A stretch of 64,000 nucleotides of DNA from Siderastrea siderea (taxonomy: Eukaryota; Cnidaria; Anthozoa; Scleractinia; Rhizangiidae). A program made the translations under genes and the position numbers. The notes below the pieces were generated by a model, which was given only the letters and a program-made list of their open reading frames with translations, ran no database searches and was not told the DNA's origin. The stretch lies in contig OZ034972.1 of the NCBI GenBank assembly GCA_964030785.1, forward strand, positions 12,887,819 to 12,951,818. Direction: 5' to 3'. Positions 34,301 to 44,119 of the stretch are shown here, piece after piece (within the stretch, counting starts at the first letter, position 1; each line of letters opens with the position of its first letter).

Positions 34301-37300
34301 CAAATTAGCAAAATGTAACGAAGATACATAATTTGTATGATCGACCATCGGTGAGAATCAGCTCTTTTTTGGTTTTCTATCGGATATGCTGAATCCAGAG
34401 AAACTGTTTCACTGATGAGCCACATCCTATGACTCGCATAAAGTTGGCACGGAGAAGGCAACGGTGTCTACCCACCTTTCGTACCAGCCCACAGATACGA
34501 GCCGCTTCTGCATTTTCAGCGGATACTCCCCAAACGCAGCAACACTGGTCTTAAGCGCGACCAAGGCCTGTGAATGAAATAAAAAAAAACAGCAGATGAG
34601 ATCTCGTCAGCTGAGACTTGTCATGTTCAGTTACGACATAGATGTCTCTCTTATAATAGCGTTCATAGAATCTCTGACTTTTACAACGTGTTTTGATTTC
34701 CCTTTTATTGAAGCAGACACCATAGGAGGTAGCCTCTGAGCGCTTATCTGGCACAAAAGCTTCTCTTACTAGTGGCTGTAAGTTTCTAGGTAAACAAATG
34801 GTAGTCTCTATAGCAACCAGCTACTGAGCGTTCGAGGAGCTAATTATTCTGGCTCACGCTCCTGGCTGTGGTGAGGAACTTTTACAAAACAGCTTTCCAA
34901 GGGCTAAGTTTTTTCCACAGGGAAACGCCAACGGTTTTTTTGATGAGATTCAGAATTAAAAGTTTCTAACCGACCACGGCGTCTTCGTTCAATTGAATCC
35001 GCTGGGGTTACTGAATGCGGGCAGTTATATAATTACTTGTCATTTTCGTCATTGGTTGATTTACGTACTGTTTGCAATTGCTCTCCTGTCCTTGATCCCG
35101 GACTTAAGGAAAGGATGTGAATCGCTTCTTGGCTGAGTTGGACCTGATGGAATAAATTAATAGAGCGAAATGGTAAACACAAAAACAGCGGCCATGACCG
35201 CAAGCTGTGTGGAATCACTTTGGTCTGAAATTGTTAAATAGCTTATAGATTTTGACAACTTTAATCTAAAACTGAGTGTACAGATCACTTTAGGAGCTAG
35301 GGCTGCAATATTGCGGTAGTCCTAACCCCTACAAATTGACTTGTATGCTCTACTTTAAGGTATTGAATTTTATATATTTCGGCCTGGCACTGGCAGGTAG
35401 AGTTCGAGCTCTGGCTTCCATAATGCCAAACATTTGAAGAATCCCATCGGGTATAGAGCTCCAAATAATGGCGTAGAAAAGGACTGGGCCGGAGCCGAAC
35501 AATGCTCTCGGTCGAGCAACTGAATGTCGAAGTAGATTAAAGCCATTTGTTTGGAAGTTTATCGTTCATCTGAACGCGTTATGTCCCATTGGGCTGACAC
35601 AAGCAGTTGTCCATAAAATCCGATGTACGTCACACCATGATTTGTGAAGCTAATACAAGAAGGGAAGATTATTGTTTGGAGTTAAACCCCACTCAAGACT
35701 ACTTTGCTTGTATCACAAGCATATTATTTTTTGGCGGATGGAGAAAAGACCCCTGGGAAGATCCCGTAACAGGCTCACCTCGCGCACAGCTTTAAAGTTG
35801 TTTGGATCAAAAACCATCCCGTCACAGTCCACCCCGGTCACAGCTTCCTCATCCAACTCAGAAAACACATTTGAAGCATTCTGGGAGCGGTATTTTCTAC
35901 AGAATAATCGTATTCAATATAAGTGAAGGCACATTATCGCACTATGAGAAGAAGATCTATAGACAGCCGGATAACAGAAGCGTGTGCATTGTGATTTTCG
36001 AACATGTGAGTCCAAATAAATCAATTTCTGAGAGGCTATCTATATGATATAGAGCCTATCTATATAATACGTGTGTTTGTATTAAAAGTGTTCCTGGCTG
36101 ATGGCAGGAGGCCGTTCGTCTTTGCGCTCATTGGCTTCATAATTTAAACGACTGTAATGATCATTATATCGTCCACAAAATAGTGCTTCGTCACTTATCT
36201 CTGAGTGTACTGTTGACTAAGTGGATCGTCCGGCCATTTTCTTATTGTTATGGTGATTGTTAGATAATGATCTTCTATGTCGCCAAGCCCTAATGTCTAT
36301 ATAACGGAGTTTGAATGAGTGGGTCAGCCATTCAAGATTGATATGCTGATTGTGAAAAAGATTTATGATCCTTCGTGTATGTCGCCTGTGGGTACCAAGC
36401 CCTACTCAAGGAGGTAAGGATGACTAGTCATGGATTACAACGGTGACAACTTGGCCACGCGACGATACATTTTTTCATTCGGATCAAAAACTGAAATCAA
36501 AAATTGAAATCCCTTTTAGAATTTTGGTCGTGTTTTTCATCCCAGTTCTGCTTCAACGAATGCACAAGCTTTCTTTTGAATGGTCACACTTTAGGATTTA
36601 TTCACAGTATCAGACGTCAGAACCACCTTGTTGTCCAGCATAATAAACAGCACCACAGGAAAGTACTGCTCAGTAGCTTTCATTTGAATGGTTACACTTC
36701 AGGATTTTATTCACAGACTCAAAAGTTAGAACCACCTTGTACGGCACAACAAACAGCACCGCAGGAAAGTACACCTCAGTAGCTTTCAGTTGAATGGTTA
36801 CACTTCAAGATTTTATTCACAGACTCAAAAGTTAGAACCACCTTGTACAGAATAATAAACAGCACCACAGGAAAGTACTGCTCAGTAGCTTTCATTTGAA
36901 TGGTTCCACTTCAAGATTTTATTCACAGACTCAAAAGTTAGAACCACCTTGTACAGAATAATAAACAGCACCACAGGAAAGTACTGCTCAGTAGCTTTCA
37001 TTTGAAAAGTCACACTTAAGGATTTCATCCACAGACTCAAAATTTAGAACCACGTTGTACAAAAGCTTTCATTTGAACAGTTGCAGGATTTCACCGACAT
37101 GCTCAAAATTCAAGTTAAGGACTAAAATACTCAATGATTTTTGCATTGTAAAATACCTGTCCATAGATGTCTTCATCTTCAGCAGGAAGTTCAACAGTTG
37201 AACGATCTTGCGAAATCTCTCAATGGGCTGTAAGTAAAATAGCAGAATTAAAAAAAAAACTTAATAAAAAGCCTAATAACCTTCAGGCTAATTTTACCTA

Positions 37301-38921
37301 ATTCCTTCCTGTGTGGGAAGAACTAGCAATCTGATTAAGAGAGCTTAAGATTGGCTACACTGGTGCCTTGTATCGATTGTTAGAAGCTCTCGTCACGCGC
37401 TCACAGTATTTTCACGCATCATTACCAGAAGTGTTAAACAAATCCGCCAATAATCATTATTATCGACATTCTGTGTTTAATAGCTCTGTGACTGGCTTAT
37501 GCTAAAACAATTGAACTGCTTGATCTCAGTTTCTGTTGATTTTGATAGTTGACTCGGGTCTTCGCCCTCGTCAGCAAACATCCCTTTAGAAATAATTGAT
37601 AAAAAGTACAGGTAATTAAAAAGTTACGTGGGCTTTTGAAATTACAGCATCAACTGCAATTTATTTACTGTTTAACTCTTGTGCGTACTGCACACAGTAA
37701 TCTTCAAAGAGTTCAAATAACTTTTGAAGTGGAGTTCAGTTAACCCCTGATGGTCGAGATACTCTATTTTGGAGTCGTTGTACTCCAAAGAGGAGTCACA
37801 GAGGAGTTAACTCCATGGAGTTAAGGACAAGTCCACTTGAAGATTGGCGCTATTTCAACCCCCACCTGGAGTTAATTCGGGTGTTGAAAATAACCCCAAA
37901 AAGTGATTATCTTTTGAACTTAAAATTTTAACTTCATTTTTGGAATTAAAATAACTCTCTGAAATTTATTGTGCATAAATTAAGGGGCAAGGAGAACAAG
38001 GGACATCCCAGCCCTGTCAGTGAAATAATCCAACGCCGGTGGTACAAGCAGGTTTAGTAATTGACTTATGCTTTTTATAGCAGAGTTATGTAAGCGGGTT
38101 TTTAGAAATGCAAGTGACCTTCAAACTTCACGTGATGAACAATCCACGGTAACGAAAAAGATCTAAATGTCACGAAAGCTACATACCGCAATCCTTGGAC
38201 GAGTTTCGTCCTCGATATCATTTTCGGCCGAATTGTCAACCTCGCTCGAGTCCAACGCCGGTTCCGCTACGATCTCCGCGTTAGGAGATGTTTCTTCGGA
38301 GGAAGAAAACTTAATCCTCCTCCGACTTGCCTTTTTAACTCTGCTTACTGGCGATACTTCGCCATCTGAATCGCTTGCACCGCTGAGCGCCCTTTTTCGT
38401 ATGTTGTTAACTGACAGATAATCACCCAAGTAGCTAGCTGGAAGAGAAGCACGTCTTCCCAACAATTTTCTTCCCTTGAAAGTAGCTTGATTAGAAAATC
38501 CCTTGTCCTCAAGTTTTGGCGTATTTTCTAGAGCTGAATCTCCTTCGTTGTTTATAGCAACGAGCTTTACTCCCCTCAGCTCGGTGTCCGAGTGAGATAT
38601 TGTTTTTTGAAGCTTCAATGGCTTTTGTTCCCGAAGTTTTGGAAGATCAACAACATGAAAATAGGGAGCAGAAGCATTTGGAGGAATGGTACTTGAAGGT
38701 TCTTGTCCACTCGAGTCTCTTCCCAAAGTTATACCATTTTTGTTTCTAGGGAGTTCCAACGAATCTATCGCTTTGTTCTCCTGGCTTGTAGAATCATGTG
38801 GACTTGACTGGTGACGGTTCTCGGACTGGCTTCGAATGTAAGACGTTCTTGGGTGCTTTTCTTGATTCCAACACTCCTTGATAGGCCTCTTATCTGTTTT
38901 ATTGTCAAAAATGCTCGCCAT
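7988..38921 (-). CDS. CNBD2: Cyclic nucleotide-binding domain-containing protein 2-like, 18 exons, 728 aa
   Basis: Exons in order of transcription: 38187-38921, 37157-37227, 35069-35132, 34476-34567, 34094-34167, 33593-33681, 32684-32767, 32225-32289, 31708-31785, 31552-31609, 30467-30602, 10781-10914, 10596-10668, 10087-10175, 9360-9452, 9036-9083, 8702-8791, 7988-8101. All introns are GT-AG, every phase fits, and the sum is 2187 bases. Residues 1-245 are a Ser/Lys-rich, low-complexity head. Residues ~290-405 form a first CNB domain: RVIIRQGHKAENFYFILSG, then FG-ELALLHHKTRSATV, which keeps the Glu and Arg of the phosphate-binding cassette. A second CNB fold starts at HYFRRGVVIVKES (~450) and ends with VSNGAECVLIKKSWF; it lacks the cassette Glu/Arg and is probably structural. 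CNBD2 in mammals is linked to sperm cAMP signalling. The exon 13 acceptor (NAGNNNAG) is the least certain junction. Confidence 0.85.
10036..10066. repeat. (ATTT)n microsatellite
   Basis: A run of TTTA/ATTT tetranucleotides lies in CNBD2-like intron 14, just downstream (on the minus strand) of exon 14. Confidence 0.9.
12626..12813. repeat. 188-bp near-palindromic hairpin (MITE-like)
   Basis: The left arm, starting ACAAATAAAAAAGCC, and the right arm, ending GGCTTTTTTATTTGT, are inverted copies of about 70 bases, including AACCGTGCTTTGTTCTGTGAT and a CACTTCCTTG block. The loop is about 40 bases. A related AAAGCACG..ATCAGCGCG segment continues to about 13030, so this may be one end of a larger element. 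Confidence 0.6.
13264..13320. repeat. Poly(C) followed by (AC)n microsatellite
   Basis: About 17 C residues run directly into about 15 CA/AC repeats. Confidence 0.9.
13530..13939 (+). mobile_element. 5'-truncated non-LTR retrotransposon (CR1/L2-like) 3' end
   Basis: A frame ending at 13805 encodes YLKDLLTLRSTVYSLRGTD followed by YGLHSFKYFACKTWNSLPEN and a short IR..L..FK tail. This is the typical C-terminus after the reverse transcriptase of CR1/L2-type LINEs. The untranslated tail ends in seven ATGT repeats (13911-13939), as such elements often do. Everything upstream of the last ~90 codons is missing, the normal result of incomplete reverse transcription. Confidence 0.75.
16146..16622. mobile_element. 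477-bp TIR element with 8-bp target duplication
   Basis: The ends are inverted copies (GGCCTGTTCCAGGCTCTCA and the complement of GGAGCCTGGAACAGGCTA). It is flanked by CTGTCAAG on both sides (16138-16145 and 16623-16630). The related segment at 26620-26790 reads straight through with a single CTGTCAAG, so this is a clean insertion. An 8-bp duplication fits hAT or P-like elements. Open frames inside are overlapping on both strands and not convincing. Confidence 0.8.
17317..17526 (-). pseudogene. Exon-like frame in left arm of the palindromic element
   Basis: One frame encodes DVERFGRKVVVELFDRLQYT, then GGVHWMASTGPKYVER and GPVLYSKLG, followed directly by a GTAAGA donor. A second overlapping frame is also open, so coding status is uncertain. 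The copy in the right arm differs at a few sites and has a stop just before the donor. I do not recognise the protein. It may be a captured host exon. Confidence 0.35.
20339..20421. repeat. Perfect 83-bp palindrome (41-bp arms, 1-base spacer)
   Basis: Bases 20339-20379 are exactly complementary to 20381-20421 with a single G between them. It is the centre of the palindromic element at 16697-22535 and would extrude as a hairpin or cruciform. Confidence 0.95.
20422..21396. mobile_element. 975-bp TIR element inserted at the palindrome centre, 9-bp target duplication
   Basis: It starts CATTCTCGTCCCCAGAGC and ends GCTCTGGGAACGAGAATG, an inverted pair with one mismatch. CATCGACCG is duplicated at 20413-20421 and 21397-21405. 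A 9-bp duplication suggests a Mutator-like element. A minus-strand open stretch at 20805-20985 (LPHRKFPEEFGAQVFKHR) ends at a GTAAGT donor but is not recognised. A second small perfect palindrome (21296-21326, 15-bp arms) lies inside. Confidence 0.75.
21705..21890 (+). pseudogene. Mirror copy of the exon-like frame, with premature stop
   Basis: This is the inverted right-arm copy of the frame at 17317-17526. It reads GPKDVERQENHSEMAS and GPVLYSK, then TGA at 21884-21886 immediately before GGTAAG, where the left copy has TTA. If the frame was ever coding, this copy is broken. Confidence 0.35.
23179..24022. mobile_element. 844-bp TIR element carrying a promoter-like region and ATG exon
   Basis: About 31-bp inverted ends begin TGCATGGTTCAATT and include GTTACCATCCC; subterminal C/G runs with CCCGGG are also inverted. 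TAA flanks both sides (23176-23178, 24023-24025). The paralogous segment near 27380 lacks it, though that site is rearranged. A TAA duplication is compatible with a Harbinger-like element. Confidence 0.65.
23362..23483 (+). CDS. First-exon-like frame inside the 844-bp element
   Basis: ATG in AAGATGGCGCC context follows GTACGTCACTT. It opens 40 codons (MAPDRAEKTAYFQGKSLEF, then VADWLEKNKRSKLKSVF) that end at a CGAAG|GTACCT donor. No following exon was found in the element. It may be the first exon of the parent transposase or a captured host exon. Not recognised. Confidence 0.35.
24635..24830 (+). repeat. Two tandem copies of a ~92-bp open module
   Basis: Units start at 24635 and 24727. Read in frame they give GVTHQMNWRLQRPLTAGAN and GVTHQINWRLERLLTAGAN, continuing to FKLIDRLAKHY in the second copy. 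The first copy ends in a stop at the unit border. A third copy is inverted at 27530-27632 (GVTHQMNWRLQRLLTAGAN) and a stub lies near 28541-28570. Confidence 0.55.
25051..25437 (+). CDS. Small single-pass membrane protein with basic tail, unrecognised (128 aa)
   Basis: An uninterrupted ATG-to-TGA frame. Residues ~4-25 (VLVFICAGCLIVMFAALALV) are a clear hydrophobic segment at the very N-terminus, either a signal anchor or an uncleaved signal. The remaining ~100 residues are highly basic, with clusters such as SKNRRKSF, KKPRRRQRL and repeated R-T-x-x-RH-xQ motifs, so a type III-like orientation with a cytosolic or nucleic-acid-facing tail is possible. A poly(A) signal is at 25728-25733. The start and about 100 bases of promoter are repeated at 29090-29265, where the frame is broken. 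No intron is visible. It lies inside an intron of the CNBD2-like gene on the opposite strand. Confidence 0.5.
   Translation: MSTVLVFICAGCLIVMFAALALVTKIYQDILVKYEQPRVRPPIDRSGQAEGKNSKNRRKSFCSKNRRPVGKSVRTSTRHSQQASIDEQLRVESLDRTATKEQKKPRRRQRLADNSIRTAKRHPQEHDE
26620..27640. repeat. Duplicated block, copy B (empty-site reference)
   Basis: This copy reads through, without interruption, the positions where the 477-bp element and the 5.84-kb element sit in copy A. The target of the 844-bp element near 27380 is only approximately preserved. It ends with the inverted third copy of the GVTHQ module (27530-27632). Confidence 0.75.
27716..28515. mobile_element. 800-bp element with AATAAACGCCGGG subterminal repeats, TA target duplication
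   Basis: The ends CCGCATTTTCTCGATTAAACG and the complement of CCGTATTTTCTCAATTAAACG are inverted. TA flanks both sides (27714-27715, 28516-28517); the paralogous site near 24579, inverted, has one TA and no insert. Roughly ten AATAAACGCC/GGCGTTTATT motifs in both orientations crowd the ends, likely transposase-binding sites. A short minus-strand frame (MRNVNFSPWNTEKMYRQLL) may be a decayed coding remnant. Confidence 0.7.
28800..29299 (+). pseudogene. Duplicated promoter/start region of the small membrane protein gene
   Basis: Bases 29090-29250 repeat 24930-25060: AATTGACAGGT, GCGTTGCGC, a GGGTTTTAGTCACCGTACAG block, CAAGTCCAAAATCTT and CTCAGTTGAGCTCAA lead to an ATG in CAAAAATGTCGACTGTC. After five codons the sequence duplicates GTCGACTGTC and the frame ends after 18 codons, so it is a broken copy. 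Bases 28800-28900 repeat the same upstream block once more. Confidence 0.55.
29706..30067. mobile_element. Inverted-end element with repeated GGTACCCCTTTC motifs
   Basis: GGGAGGCTCCGCCC at the left and its exact complement GGGCGGAGCCTCCC at the right bound a segment with at least five copies of a CCCTTTCATATACC/GGTACCCCTTTC motif. No coding frame. Target duplication not found. Confidence 0.5.
30467..33681 (-). CDS. CNBD2: CNBD2-like exons 6-11 (phosphate-binding cassette and start of CNB domain 2)
   Basis: Exon 6 (33593-33681) ends in VAVLGKGSSFG and exon 7 (32684-32767) opens with ELALLHHKTRSATVLC; together they give a canonical cassette with the cyclic-nucleotide-contacting Glu and Arg. 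Exon 8 (32225-32289) encodes DFRDIFMSYEAGKEPEHIRF, exon 9 (31708-31785) SVPYLRDLPLEDLTTKH then CIFHYF, exon 10 (31552-31609) RGVVIVKESKSKWIYIVKT and exon 11 (30467-30602) GSCRVLTHL, the start of the second fold. A plus-strand frame over exon 11 is antisense shadow. Confidence 0.87.
33056..33350 (+). mobile_element. tRNA-derived SINE
   Basis: The 5' end has an A box (TGGTGTAGTGTTAACGCG) and a B box (GGTTCGACGCC) at the spacing of a pol III tRNA promoter. The body carries CCCTGCGATGGACTAGCATC and CCATCCAGGG, a sequence common in animal SINE tails. It lies in CNBD2-like intron 6. Not a functional tRNA: the acceptor arm is not formed. Confidence 0.75.
34094..37227 (-). CDS. CNBD2: CNBD2-like exons 2-5 (helical lead-in and first half of CNB domain 1)
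   Basis: Exon 2 (37157-37227) encodes PIERFRKIVQLLNFLLKMK, a basic amphipathic helix. Exon 3 (35069-35132) encodes QEAIHILSLSPGSRTGEQLQ. Exon 4 (34476-34567) encodes AAFGEYPLKMQKRLVSVGWY, the entry helices of a CNB fold. Exon 5 (34094-34167) encodes FEAKRVIIRQGHKAENFYF and ILSGT, the first beta strands with the typical Gly-x-x-x-x-x-Phe-Tyr spacing. The junction phases are 0, 2, 0, 2 and 1, each matched by the next exon. Confidence 0.88.
36545..37100 (+). repeat. 106-bp satellite, array 1 (about 5 units)
   Basis: The landmark AATAAACAGCACCACAGG recurs at about 36642, 36748, 36854 and 36960, exactly 106 bases apart. The unit also contains CAGTAGCTTTCATTTGAATGG and ACAGACTCAAAAGTTAGAAC. It lies in CNBD2-like intron 2. 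There are no unique spacers, so it is not CRISPR-like. Confidence 0.9.
38187..38921 (-). CDS. CNBD2: CNBD2-like exon 1 (start exon)
   Basis: This is the largest exon, with 245 codons from ATG at 38919-38921 to a GTATGT donor at 38181-38186. An in-frame TAA lies a few codons upstream of the ATG, so this is a true first coding exon. The product has no fold signature: it is rich in Ser, Lys, Glu and Pro and has acidic stretches near its end, as expected of a disordered tail. The exon ends in phase 0, the same phase in which the exon at 40931-41236 ends, so exon 2 could accept either. Confidence 0.75.
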
Positions 38922-40930
38922 TATATTATGTGTTCTGAATTAGTCTGTTTAACAAGTAATGCCTCGCGCTGTTGCAAAGCAGATGGCTGCCTGTGGCAAA
39001 CAAAATGAACAGTAACCTTTCTTACAAGTGATCTCCTCTCTCTAGTGAACTTGTGATCCTCATTTTGACACAAAACGCTGACCATCTTTTGCTACATTGT
39101 AATGAATTCCACCAGACTGCAATCCAAACTAAAAGAACAATCATCCCCTTTTCAACTATGTGCTAATCACGGTATAAAATCCTGCGCGAAGAGACTGATA
39201 ACCTGCAGTCCACGAAAGCCGTTCTTCCAAACAAAGCACGAGGTCTTGAACGTAAGCTTCCAAATATAACTGTAGAATGGCTCCACAGGTATATATGCGT
39301 CGTTAAAAAGCTACAATTAACTGAGATTAACTAATCTCGTTAAAACTCTCTCAGTCCTAGCACTCATTTAAATTCAAAAGAAAACAAGAGTTCTGGATTG
39401 AGTCACAGTGCAAACACTATCGGCGCTGCAGGACTCGTTTGCATCAAAATACTTTGTTCATAAGTATTTAAAACAAAAGATCGGAACTACTTGAATAAAC
39501 ACAGACCCGAATAATTTCACCACAATTGTCGTTGCTTCTATTGCCTGTTTCTAAAATTAACTAGGAGATTAGCATTTTCTTATATTAATGGCATTAAAAT
39601 TACTTAATAAACGGCTGAGTTCACGTCTCATTTTTAGTAAGCCCTTAAGACAAGTGTGCAAAGAGTGTGACAGACTTTTAATTTCATCATCACCGAATGA
39701 CTAAAATGTTGCTCAGGAAAACTTCTTCTCATTTTTTATCTCTTTTTCTTCTTCTTCTCCCTCTTCTTTTCGCGCCATATATGACGTTGAAGCAAATGGC
39801 TATGACCTCAATGGATCTGTAAACGTAAGGTCATTGCTTGATTTGTATTATTCAGTTCTGCTCAAATGACGATACCCTTGAACAAAACAAAACTCACTTA
39901 CGAGGCGTGCCTCGACCTTCGTGTTTTAATTTACCCGTAGGGCACTTGTAAAATAGCAACTTACTATTCTTTATGTACCTCACGTCTGTACATAATTGCG
40001 AACTGCATAACCGTCTTCAAGAAAATTCGTGACAAGTACAAGCGTAAAGGCTAGAAACAAATTTGCCCAAAAGATGTTAAAAATCCGTCTCTTGCTGCTT
40101 CATTTATTGTAACTGTCGGTATGGTGTGGATCCGTATGCTGTGAATAAGGAGCAATCACAAGCCACTTGATCTGATACGCTGTGCTTGATCTTTTGTATG
40201 CACTATTTGAAATGCAATTTTCAAGCATATGAACATTAAAATTGGGTTGAAAGTTGAGGCAAACGCCACGACTTTCTACGAACGATATGGAGTGAATCTG
40301 AGTTTAAGGTGGTATGATACCTTTAAAGTGGAAAATTTTTACATCATTTGAAACATTTTTTCGCCATCTTGGCAATGTTATTGACATTATTTGTTGCTAT
40401 AGCAGCGGGACCATGCCCCACGAACCCTCATTTTACCGCCATCATTAATTACAAAGGCAATAACTCTGTAATGAAAAACAGTGTGGCTCTAAAATTTTCA
40501 GGAAATATTTATATTTATTCATAGATAGGTCTATTCAATGAACCTAAAGGCTTTATGTAACATGATGCTAACCATGTAAAATAATAGAAAACTTTCAGAT
40601 TAACAAATAATTGGCCAATTTTTTGAGTAAAACAAAACTGCAGTTTCATTCCACAGAAGCATCATTCAAGATTTTCTAAAGAAACTTTCATGAAATTGTC
40701 TTAAATAGTCTTTGAAGTAGAGATGTTGAGCCACTCGAATTTTTAACAAAATCCAGCTTAAACAGCCAGTGAACAACTAACGTCGAACACAATTAAAGCG
40801 AGCGACAAAGGACGTGGCAACTTTGCTCCCATCTTACCTTATCTCCCCCCCCCCCCCCCCACTCACCCCTTACCCCGCCCTCCAAAAATATACATTGTGT
40901 AAAGAGGTTGTATCTCAAGCTCTTGCTCAC
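38922..40930. other. Non-coding interval, nothing recognised
   Basis: This is AT-rich sequence between CNBD2-like exon 1 and the next upstream exon. A C run lies near 40846-40860. No exon, RNA gene or repeat with clear ends was seen. Confidence 0.5.
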
Positions 40931-41236
40931 CTCAGCAGCGATGATGGGTTTGCATGAGAACGACATCTTCCGATAAGAACCAAAAATGGACAGCTTGCGA
41001 GTTATAACAGAGCGAGCGAATCCCTCTTCTTTTTTCTTCTTCTCCTCCTGTGCCGCTTCTTCTTTTTCTCTTAACTTTTGAAGTTCTTGTTCTTCCTGTA
41101 CTCGCGCCATTTTGTTGATTTGACGGCTTAGTTTTCGCGAATTCTCACTCTTTGCGTCCATCAGTTTTCCGGCGATTCCAGAGAAGGAAGCCTGCCGCTG
41201 CAAGCGACGAGATTTCTTGCTAAACATCGGGTTGGA
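40931..41236 (-). CDS. Coiled-coil exon: alternative CNBD2-like 5' exon or part of a neighbouring gene
   Basis: 102 codons with a good acceptor (TTTTTGTAG) and donor (GTGAGC), both phase 0. It starts SNPMFSKKSRRLQRQASFS, then has a Glu/Lys/Gln helix of about 35 residues (EEQELQKLREKEEAAQEEKK) and RKLSIFGSYRKMSFS, two RxxS-type sites. Phase 0 fits CNBD2-like exon 2 at 37227 as well as exon 1 does, so it could head a longer isoform. No stop or poly(A) site ends it here. Confidence 0.7.
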
Positions 41237-41439
41237 CTACAAAAAAAGAAAAATCGTTAGTTTGGACAACATTTGTTTATAGAGTATCTTAAAAGTCATA
41301 TTATTGCGTTCAAGTTGAATACTAGGAGAGAAATTAAACATTTTATTTGGTATAATACCATGAAAAAAGGCGACCAGTCGGCAAAAACTACCTTGTACGA
41401 CATGATTAATAGTACACTGCCTTCATTTGAATCTGAATT

Positions 41440-42130
41440 GAGGATTTCGTTCACTGACCAAAAGGTAACAACCACCCTGTACAGCATAATAAACAGCACA
41501 GCCGCAAAGTACTACTTAGTAGCTTTCATTTGAATGGTCACACTTTAGGATTTCATCCACAGACTCAAAAGTTTGAACCACCTTGTACAGCATAATAAAC
41601 AGCCCCACAGGAAAGTACTGCTCAGTAGCTTTCATTTGAATGTTCACACTTCAGGGTTTCATTCACAGTCTCAAAGTTAGCACCATCTTGTACAGCATAA
41701 TAAACAGCACCACACTCAAATGACAGCTATTGAACAATACTTTCCTGGTCACACTTTGGGATTTTATCCACAGACTCGAAAGTTAGAACCATCTTGTACA
41801 GCATAATAAACAGCACTACAGGTAAGTACTGCTCAGTAGCTTTCGTTTGAATGGTCACACTTTAGGATTTCATCCACAGACTCAAAAGTTAGAACCACCC
41901 TGTACAGCATAATAAGCAGCATCACAGAAAAGTACTGCTTAGCAGATTTCATTTATCCACAGACTCCGAATTTCAAATTACTTTGTACACAGCATTATAA
42001 ACAGCACCACAGAGAAGAACTGTTCAGTTAATAGCTTTCACTGATTTGAATGGTAAAGAACCACAGTTTACAGCAAAATAAACGGCAACCCAGGAAAAAA
42101 CTGCTTAATAGGTCACACTTAAAGAATTCA
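41440..42130 (+). repeat. 106-bp satellite, array 2 (about 6 units)
   Basis: Same unit and orientation as array 1. The landmark occurs at 41488, 41594, 41699, 41805 and 41911, then a degenerate unit near 42000. It lies in the intron upstream of the 40931-41236 exon. Confidence 0.9.
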
Positions 42131-44119
42131 TCCACACCTTCTACTTAACAATTAGATTATGAGCTCAAGATTTCTATCGCGTGATAGTTGATGAGGCCGA
42201 ACTAAAATGTTATTTAATATGGGAGTGACGGATAGCTGACCCTCCCTTGACTTACAATCCCATTCTTTCTAGCAATCTCCTGAGAGAACGTCAAGTTTGT
42301 AAAACCCGCCCCACACCCCTCACCCTACAGACACCCACTTGTTATCCGAAATCAAACCTCCAAATCTTTTACGGAGCTTTCTCTTTTTCGCAGCGACTCC
42401 TTATTCAGTAGAAATAAGGAGAGAAATTGAAGAAAAGGAGATAAAGTCTCTTTCTTCCATCGGAGCGTCCAGGCTTATTTTTGCTGTCCGGGATTTTCGG
42501 CTTATGCTCGCTATATTTGTCCACTCCTCAGCCTTCGCTCGATTATGTGAACGTATGAAAATATAAAAAGAAACCTTTGCGCAGAGGAGAGTGTGCCGAA
42601 CACTACAGATATTCATTAATTGATGCTGAGTATGACAGCCGAACAGGATCATGAGACTGAAATGTGAATATTAAGAAACTACGTTTGATTAATCAGTAAT
42701 AACTGTTCAATTGTTAGCGAGAGTGGTTTGTAAATGAAGTGTTCTTCAATTGTATTTCCCCTTCTCTAAATCGTCAGGTCCATTATTTCACGCGAATTTT
42801 GGCTCGTGTCAAAACTTGTGTCAATATGGCCGGAGTACAACCTTTGTAAATAAAAAATTAACTATCGAGCTTCTTACGAAGAACTAAATTCTTGTTATTA
42901 AATCCGAACTTTTTTTCGCGAATGATAACTACCATATCCACCATAACTGGTGAAAACGCCACTCAGCATTACATGCTATTTCTCACGTTTAGTTATGGAT
43001 TCTTTATCCGCTCGGGGGCTAGTCTTCAACTGTCTCCTCACCAGCGCTTTGACCGTTCTAGAAACTGTGTCACAAGCGAGTACAGTACACGACACATGAA
43101 GGAGATCATACCGGAGGATTACTTACTCTATAGCTGTGAACTTCCCGGCCCGGAGTACACAATTTTGAATAATATAAAACAACCAAACTGTGCTAGGACC
43201 CAAGCATTTGCTTCGTTTTAGACTGATCTGGAAAAGTTTGGTAGTCGTTTCTAGTGATGTGACAGGTTCCAGACGATTGGTTACTCACGAAAATCGGCCT
43301 CTCTCAAACTCTTCAGTGATCTAATTTCTCTCCATATAGATTACAGTCTATACTATAATAAGGAATGAAACATCATAACTCCGCCTAAAGTAACGAATAC
43401 AGTGCGGCTAAAATAAAACTCACGGTTCGAAACTGATATGAAACGTGCGTTGTTATTGACAACTTGGTTTAGTTTGTCATTGCTTTTCCTTAACACGAAA
43501 ATTAAATAAAGCGCACACTACAGCTTATAAATATTAGCCTTAACAAACCTGACAACTCTCGCGCAGTAAACGTGGTGACAAAGAATACTCTCTTCTTTCT
43601 ACCCGCAGAAACATGATGAGCAAGACACCAAGATATCAGACAATATCAGACGGTCGTTTGCTTTGCTCAGCACCGTTACAGTCTATTTCAGTCAGCATCG
43701 AGTCGGTAAATGACATATTGACGACATCCGCGTGTTATAACAAAGGAGCCATGGTAATCTTATTTAATCCATGGCCATTATTCTAAATCGGCATGTCGAA
43801 TCGACAAATCAACAAAAGTGCAAGACTGTTATTATTACTGTGAGGACAAAAATGAGTGAGAAATTAAAAGCTTCCGAATGCACGAAAATCGGGGTCAAAG
43901 GAAGTTAATGTCGTTTTGTTAATAAAACGACCTGAATTTTTTGTTGTTGTTTTATTCTTTATTTGTAAAACGTAAACCGTGTTCGATGTGTTTATATGAA
44001 TCTTGTCACTTCTAGTCATTCTTTTTTTTATTATTATTATTTTGCTTTGAAACTGTCCTGTTTAATTAGCGTAATTGCTTTTTTGATTATGGCCCAAGTA
44101 CTAATTTAGTCAGTTCCTT

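Noticed and set aside
36545..37100. Regular repeats that could suggest a CRISPR array
   Set aside because: The 106-bp unit is repeat throughout with no unique spacers, in an animal intron.
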